NCBI GenBank assembly: GCA_963556195.1
Contig: OY744520.1
Coordinates: 153,645,607-153,709,606 of the forward strand
Length of the DNA: 64,000 bases
Source of the DNA: Sepiola atlantica
Lineage: Eukaryota; Mollusca; Cephalopoda; Sepiida; Sepiolidae
Direction of reading: 5' to 3'
The translations under genes were made by a program, and so were the position numbers. Shown here piece after piece: positions 58,169 through 64,000 of this stretch. The notes beneath the pieces are model-generated. The model worked only from the letters and a program-made list of their open reading frames with translations. It was not told the DNA's origin and made no database searches. Position 1 is the stretch's first letter. Every line of letters begins with the position of its first letter.

Positions 58169-58339
58169 GTGAGTTGAATGTTTTCTTTCTTTGCTTATTT
58201 GTATTTGTGAACATACGACCGAGCCATGTAAATAGTTTTCAACGACTGATTGATCAATAAATTAACCACCTTATTTTTTGATTATATCAGTGTGAACCAA
58301 ACTGGAAAGATATATAGAGACCAACGATCGCTTTAATGA

Positions 58340-58860
58340 GAAACAACTGTGCTGAATGTGATGAGCGAAAACCCGGATCGAGTGATGGAAATAGTCTTGA
58401 CTTACCTTATTGCTGGGATCCCAAAGGATATTCTTTATGATGAGCTCGCAACTGGCTCCAGACCAGTAGGAAGACCTGTCCTACGCAACAAAGATGTCTG
58501 CAAGCAAGACGTGAGGGCAGGTGGCATCGACCCAACAGACTAAAGATGGCAGCCACTGGAGAAGAGCTGTAAAGGCGTGCTGCAAGAGGGGTGAGGAGAG
58601 GAGAGACTAACAGTGGAGGGAGAGGAGAGAGCACAGACGGCAGAGGATTGCAACAGAGCTCTCACAACCAGACACCACCTACATCTATGGCAACTGCAAC
58701 AGAATCTGTCGATCCAGGATAGGCTTGCACAGTCACAGCAGAAGCTGCAATTCAGCAACGAACAAATCTAAGATGCAAAACTCCTTTGTCTCCTGAGACA
58801 GACTGATGCCAACAACCTTATTGCTGCTATAAAAGAGCTTGTCTTTGCCTAGCATGCAGA
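58340..58860 (+). pseudogene. LINE ORF2 C-terminal fragment (RTE-type)
   Basis: The + strand reads IPKDILYDELATGSRPVGRP, VLRNKDVCKQDVRAGGIDPT, a stop, then continues WQPLEKSCKGVLQEG. The PK..LY.EL..G.R..GRP..R.KD..K.D......D...W pattern is the standard C-terminal signature of RTE-type LINE polyproteins. It is inactive. Confidence 0.75.
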
Positions 58861-59534
58861 ACCTTGATGTACAATGAACAGGTACACGTTGGAACGAGAG
58901 TATTTATACCTACTGATCATGGCATTTTAGCACACAAAGGACTAAGATCATTGAGTGATAGAGATCAGTATAAAAAACGGTGTTGTTGGAAAAAAGTTTA
59001 CTAAGTAACAAAATTCCCAATGGCGAACACATGAAATATCCGTTTAATACATCACCTTCATAAGAAAGAAAAAACAGGAGCGATGTTATTTCAGATTTAC
59101 AGAAATATATATTGACACATTTTTTCTCTTGATACTGAAGTTTCTAGAAATGCATCAATTTCTTCACATCAACAATCTGCGGAAATAAAAGAGAAAGTTA
59201 GAATCTACAAACTTGGTACGTAAGCATAAAAATAGTGGCAGAATATGAGGGCAATTTTTTTTATTCGTTTATCTTACAGATGTCTGTGTAAAGCTCTGTC
59301 CTTTTCAAACTTCTCATCACACAGACGTCCTTTCAGAGGTTATCCATTGTTTCTTAAGACAGAAGGAAGCCTCTAAAAAAGTATGTGCATATGCTGGTGT
59401 AATTAAAAAAAAGTAATAAATAAAATTTGGCCGATGCTTACAAAGAATTTTTTTTTATTGAGAACTCCATTTGAGAGAACACAGTCTATGAAGAATTAAA
59501 TGAATAAACTTTGTTTTTTTAAAATTTAATTCAG
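58861..59534. other. Intron 7 remainder, no gene
   Basis: AT-rich; nothing recognised before the exon 8 acceptor. Confidence 0.5.
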
Positions 59535-59628
59535 GTTTCCTTTAATGCTAACCGGAATCCTCTTTTTGTTCGACTGGGATAACCATTTGTCTGCTTTTGA
59601 TCCGTCTTTTCAATATGGGACAATTCAG
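59535..59628 (+). CDS. GPR155: GPR155 coding exon 8 (residues 466-497)
   Basis: The acceptor TTAATTCAG joins in phase to complete GFPLMLTGILFLFDWDN, a helix plus the start of a luminal loop. It ends in FQYGTIQ, equivalent to the family segment before the next helix. The donor is CAG|GTAAAT, phase 0. The following intron ends in the 91-92 bp tandem array. Confidence 0.88.
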
Positions 59629-59791
59629 GTAAATATGGAACCGTTGCTTTTTTATAAACGTGTATTGAATATGTAATTTATATTTGTATTGGTGTTGATG
59701 GTATGATATATAGAGTGACACAGCTTAATACCGGCATTTGAATTTCTTAACCCGTCTCAAAATAATACATTGGTACAAATGAAATAATTTA

Positions 59792-59830
59792 TCTCTATAT
59801 TAATAAAATTATAAGACAACTTAAACGTGT
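59792..59830 (+). mobile_element. Helitron 5' terminus candidate
   Basis: After an A, TCTCTATATTAATAAAATTA fits the TC start and AT-rich lead of the other Helitron ends in this window. The sequence to about 60300 is less AT-rich than its surroundings and contains a short basic open frame (59988-60260). A CTRR 3' end on this strand was not found. Confidence 0.35.
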
Positions 59831-60508
59831 GTGTGTGTTTTCATGCCACTATGACTCTGATGATGTAATTCATTTCCCATGTTTAGCTGATTTAACCTCA
59901 TACCCTGCCAGACAGCACATCCTTGAACAAAATGGAAAATAACTTAAAAGTAAATCCGAAAAAATATGCGTTTATTCTCGTAATGTATTGCTATTTCTGC
60001 CACATCCGTATCAGTATGTGTATAAAACGTTTATATCTGTCTACGGCCTTCTGTCTTGTATGGATGAAGCAGTGGCCCGTCTGGCGTTCATTCAGTACCG
60101 GCCTGTTATTAAAAGAGAATCCCACCAAATTAGAAAGCCCATGAAAAGAGGAAATGAAAAAGGCGGACCTCCGTATGTTATAAAAAGACGGGAGTTGATG
60201 CTCGCGAGTAAGGAACAAAAGACTAGCACCCCTCCCTCTTTCCAAATAAAAGAAATATAAGAAATTGCCAAGAAGATATAAATAAAATCTGGAACGAGAT
60301 GAAGAGACAGGGATAAGTTTGATATTTTTTTTAGAAACATAATAAATAGCCGAAGCTATTTTCAAAACCCGAGAGTTTTATTCGATATCTGTTATGGATC
60401 AAATGGCGGGTCGATATATCGAATTAGTGTATTGAAAGGCTCTATAACACGAAGGTAATTATTGGCATCGTTCGGGTGAATAATAAGATCTCATTTACAA
60501 AGTATATA

Positions 60509-60553
60509 CTAGCAGAAATATGTCCCCTCCCTGGTCGCATATTTTTGCTAGCA
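60509..60553 (-). mobile_element. Helitron 3' terminus, inverted relative of 48911-48953
   Basis: On the minus strand GCTAGCAAAAATATGCGACC, then AGGGAGGGGACATATTTCTG and CTAG, a near copy of the terminus at 48.9 kb. Confidence 0.45.
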
Positions 60554-60699
60554 TAAAAAATGTAAATCTTGATTTTGCTAATAAACAGCTAATTATGACA
60601 CTTTCTTGTTGACGCGTGCTACCTAACGTACCAACATTCAATATATTACACTATTTCGATCATTGCTACTTATAAGAAATGAAAATAACTTTATTCTAG

Positions 60700-60995
60700 T
60701 AGAGCAATCTTAAACTATTGTAAATGATTATATAAAATAAAATAATAAATGGTTTGACCATAGTCGAGGACGAACCGAAGGCTTCCTTCTTGGCTACTAC
60801 ACCGAGATGTTGGGGAGAGCACCACTCGTTTCCCTTGATTGCTCCACTTACCCTTGATCCACACCTTATAATGCTGAGTGTTTAACAAGAGGGCACCAAG
60901 TACCATTTTTTTTTTGAGTTTTTGGTACAACTCGACCAAGGATTAAACCCCAATCTCCCAGTGCATTAGAAAACACTCTCACCAGTAAGCCAATT
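60700..60995 (-). repeat. tRNA-derived SINE-like element
   Basis: On the minus strand TTGGCTTACTGGTGAGAGTG resembles an A-box region and GGGGTTTAATCCTTGG a B-box, at normal tRNA-like spacing. A body of about 200 bp without ORF follows, ending in AT-rich sequence near 60720. Confidence 0.6.
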
Positions 60996-61139
60996 TACAA
61001 ATATATAATTTATACAAACCTATATGTTTGCTAATATATTATTACAGGATTATTTTTGTTGAAATTTAATCTTTTTTTTAACATTTTTCATGTCTGGAGA
61101 ATTTAATATTTTCAGAACATTTTTTAAGAAATCTAATTT

Positions 61140-63797
61140 CAGTATGATTGAAGTTATATAATTTTTCTGATAACAATTCAAAGTTTTTATGAAAAATATA
61201 CCGGAATTAATATTTGTTCACTTTTTATTTCAATATGATTAAAGTTATATAATTTTTCTGATAACAATTCCAAGTTTTTATGAAAAATATACCGGAATTA
61301 ATATTTTGTTCACTTTTTATTTCAATATGATTAAAGTTATATAATTTTTCTGATAACAATTCCAAGTTTTTATGAAAAATATACCGGAATTAATATTTTG
61401 TTCACTTTTTATTTCAATATGATTAAAGTTATATAATTTTTCTGATAACAATTCCAAGTTTTTATGAAAAATATACCGGAATTAATATTTTGTTCACTTT
61501 TTATTTCAATATGATTAAAGTTATATAATTTTTCTGATAACAATTCAAAGTTTTTATGAAAAATATACTTGAATTAATATTTTGTTCACTTTTATTTCAA
61601 TATGATTGAAGTTATATAATTTTTCTGATAACAATTCCAAGTTTTTATGAAAAATATACCTGAATTAATATTTGTTCACTTTTTATTTCAATATGATTAA
61701 AGTTATATAATTTTTCTGATAACAATTCCAAGTTTTTATGAAAAATATACCGGAATTAATATTTGTTCACTTTTTATTTCAATATGATTAAAGTTATATA
61801 ATTTTTCTGATAACAATTCAAAGTTTTTATGAAAAATATACCTGAATTAATATTTGTTCACTTTTTATTTCAATATGATTAAAGTTATATAATTTTTCTG
61901 ATAACAATTCCAAGTTTTTATGAAAAATATACCGGAATTAATATTTTGTTCACTTTTTATTTCAATATGATTAAAGTTATATAATTTTTCTGATAACAAT
62001 TCAAAGTTTTTATGAAAAATATACCTGAATTAATATTTGTTCACTTTTTATTTCAATATGATTAAAGTTATATAATTTTTCTGATAACAATTCCAAGTTT
62101 TTATGAAAAATATACCGGAATTAATATTTTGTTCACTTTTTATTTCAATATGATTAAAGTTATATAATTTTTCTGATAACAATTCAAAGTTTTTATGAAA
62201 AATATACCTGAATTAATATTTTGTTCACTTTTATTTCAATATGATTGAAGTTATATAATTTTTCTGATAACAATTCAAAGTTTTTATGAAAAATATACCT
62301 GAATTAATATTTGTTCACTTTTTATTTCAATATGATTAAAGTTATATAATTTTTCTGATAACAATTCCAAGTTTTTATGAAAAATATACCGGAATTAATA
62401 TTTGTTCACTTTTTATTTCAATATGATTAAAGTTATATAATTTTTCTGATAACAATTCCAAGTTTTTATGAAAAATATACCGGAATTAATATTTGTTCAC
62501 TTTTTATTTCAATATGATTAAAGTTATATAATTTTTCTGATAACAATTCCAAGTTTTTATGAAAAATATACCGGAATTAATATTTTGTTCACTTTTTATT
62601 TCAATATGATTAAAGTTATATAATTTTTCTGATAACAATTCCAAGTTTTTATCAAAAATATACCTGAATTAATATTTTGTTCACTTTTTATTTCAATATG
62701 ATTAAAGTTATATAATTTTTCTGATAACAATTCAAAGTTTTTATCAAAAATATACCTGAATTAATATTGGTTCACTTTTTATTTCAATATGATTAAAGTT
62801 ATATAATTTTTCTGATAACAATTCCAAGTTTTTATGAAAAATATACCTGAATTAATATTTTGTTCACTTTTTATTTCAATATGATTAAAGTTATATAATT
62901 TTTCTGATAACAATTCCAAGTTTTTATCAAAAATATACCTGAATTAATATTTTGTTCACTTTTTATTTCAATATGATTAAAGTTATATAATTTTTCTGAT
63001 AACAATTCAAAGTTTTTATCAAAAATATACCTGAATTAATATTTTGTTCACTTTTTATTTCAATATGATTAAAGTTATATAATTTTTCTGATAACAATTC
63101 AAAGTTTTTATGAAAAATATACCTGAATTAATATTTGTTCACTTTTTATTTCAATATGATTAAAGTTATATAATTTTTCTGATAACAATTCAAAGTTTTT
63201 ATGAAAAATATACCTGAATTAATATTTTGTTCACTTTTTATTTCAATATGATTAAAGTTATATAATTTTTCTGATAACAATTCAAAGTTTTTATGAAAAA
63301 TATACCTGAATTAATATTTGTTCACTTTTTATTTCAATATGATTAAAGTTATATAATTTTTCTGATAACAATTCAAAGTTTTTATGAAAAATATACCTGA
63401 ATTAATATTTTGTTCACTTTTTATTTCAATATGATTAAAGTTATATAATTTTTCTGATAACAATTCAAAGTTTTTATGAAAAATATACCTGAATTAATAT
63501 TTTGTTCACTTTTTATTTCAATATGATTAAAGTTATATAATTTTTCTGATAACAATTCCAAGTTTTTATGAAAAATATACCTGAATTAATATTTTGTTCA
63601 CTTTTTATTTCAATATGATTAAAGTTATATAATTTTTCTGATAACAATTCCAAGTTTTTATGAAAAATATACCTGAATTAATATTTTGTTCACTTTTTAT
63701 TTCAATATGATTAAAGTTATATAATTTTTCTGATAACAATTCCAAGTTTTTATGAAAAATATACCTGAATTAATATTTTGTTCACTTTTTATTTCAG
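61140..63797. repeat. 29 tandem copies of a 91-92 bp unit ending at the exon 9 splice acceptor
   Basis: Unit starts fall at 61140, 61231, 61323, 61415, 61507 and so on every 91 or 92 bp to 63703, ending at 63795. Each unit contains ATATGATTAAAGTTATATAA, TTTTTCTGATAACAATTC, AAGTTTTTATGAAAAATATA, CCxGAATTAATATT and TTGTTCACTTTTTATTTCA. The 91/92 difference is mostly one T in TATTTTG/TATTTG. Early units mostly have CCGG, later ones CCTG. The last unit's TTTTTATTTCA is followed by G and serves as the GPR155 exon 9 acceptor. Confidence 0.97.
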
Positions 63798-64000
63798 GCC
63801 TGTGTACATCTCTCTATAACGATCCTGTCAATCATCATAACTGTAACCTCTTTGGTTTATAGTCAACGTTATGTGGCCGATCAGTTTCAGCAATCTTCTC
63901 AAAGTCGCCACCTTCCAAGAGGCAACCCCTCGATAAATAATGGACTTTTAACAAATTCTGACTTTGTTGATCCAGACTCTGAGAATATTCAATCGTCTCT
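63798..64000 (+). CDS. GPR155: GPR155 coding exon 9 (residues 498-564, truncated by window edge)
   Basis: The acceptor TTTTTATTTCAG is the edge of the tandem array. The exon encodes one hydrophobic helix (SITILSIIITVTSLVYS) and then a polar Ser/Asn/Gln-rich loop (SQSRHLPRGNPSINNG). This matches the long low-conservation cytoplasmic loop that follows this helix in GPR155. The reading frame is still open at 64000. Confidence 0.88.

Larger units (their letters stand above)
24442..64000 (+). other. GPR155: GPR155 (LYCHOS) orthologue, gene extent within window (3' end missing)
   Basis: Nine exons with matching splice phases join into one reading frame of about 564 residues. It follows vertebrate GPR155 in order: an N-terminal PIN/auxin-carrier-like transporter domain (about residues 1-375), then the first helices of a GPCR-like domain. 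Landmark peptides are SNDFALGYP, APISLTLLNPIGF, NPIVIMTILGIA, GNSFSSTALFFLGL and GFLYGTFPTAPSVFIFASQY. In mammals GPR155/LYCHOS is a lysosomal membrane cholesterol sensor acting on mTORC1 through GATOR1; that role is inferred here by homology. The cytoplasmic C-terminus with the DEP domain lies beyond 64000. Introns of about 1.4-11.4 kb are loaded with transposons. A 5' UTR exon and promoter must lie upstream but were not identified. Confidence 0.93.

Noticed and set aside
59988..60365. Overlapping + and - ORFs as genes
   Set aside because: Both strands are open over the same short segment; no similarity or splice structure, probably part of a mobile element.
61140..63797. CRISPR-like repeat array
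   Set aside because: Units are continuous 91-92 bp repeats with no unique spacers, in an animal intron.

Overview
The window is AT-rich animal nuclear DNA from an invertebrate. Large introns with GT..AG splice sites, many degraded non-LTR retrotransposons (jockey-like and Tx1/L1-like), LTR-element remnants, Helitrons, fold-back elements, tRNA-derived repeats and long microsatellites all point that way. A mollusc or other lophotrochozoan is my best guess, but the sequence does not settle the phylum.

Only one host gene can be supported. It is a GPR155 (LYCHOS) orthologue on the + strand, starting at 24443 and running off the right edge. Nine coding exons (24443-24821, 31781-32068, 36496-36610, 47996-48161, 50181-50336, 53296-53379, 57960-58168, 59535-59628, 63798-64000) join in frame into about 564 residues. 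These cover the PIN-like transporter domain and the start of the GPCR-like 7-TM region. The C-terminal part, including the expected DEP domain, lies outside the window.

Left of the gene (1-24.4 kb) there is no convincing host gene. This part holds jockey-like LINE fragments (1-385, 6230-6573, 15330-16523 on +; 3880-6160 on -, with a probable solo LTR nested inside), a Ty3/gypsy-type gag-protease remnant (about 490-2510, -), another gag remnant (21290-21860, -) and a degraded transposon-type ORF (7090-8032). It also holds Helitron ends, a 171-198 bp tandem array (11.1-11.95 kb), a TIR element carrying two YY1-like motifs (16.5-17.4 kb), a U2 snRNA-like fragment and several copies of a roughly 300 bp dispersed repeat.

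The introns of GPR155 carry most of the remaining content. Intron 1 has a long microsatellite, a 2 kb transposon with about 230 bp inverted repeats and an unrecognised ORF, a fold-back element and the longest jockey-like LINE. Intron 3 has an antisense Tx1-like LINE with ORF1 and ORF2 whose RT catalytic motif reads YANN. Intron 5 has a complete non-autonomous Helitron and a TIR/SINE composite with hammerhead-like cores. The last intron ends in 29 tandem copies of a 91-92 bp unit that run directly into the 3' splice site.

The most unusual observations are that splice-site array, the hammerhead-like cores, the two directly abutting Helitron junctions, the TIR element with the unknown ORF, and the two U2-like fold-back fragments.
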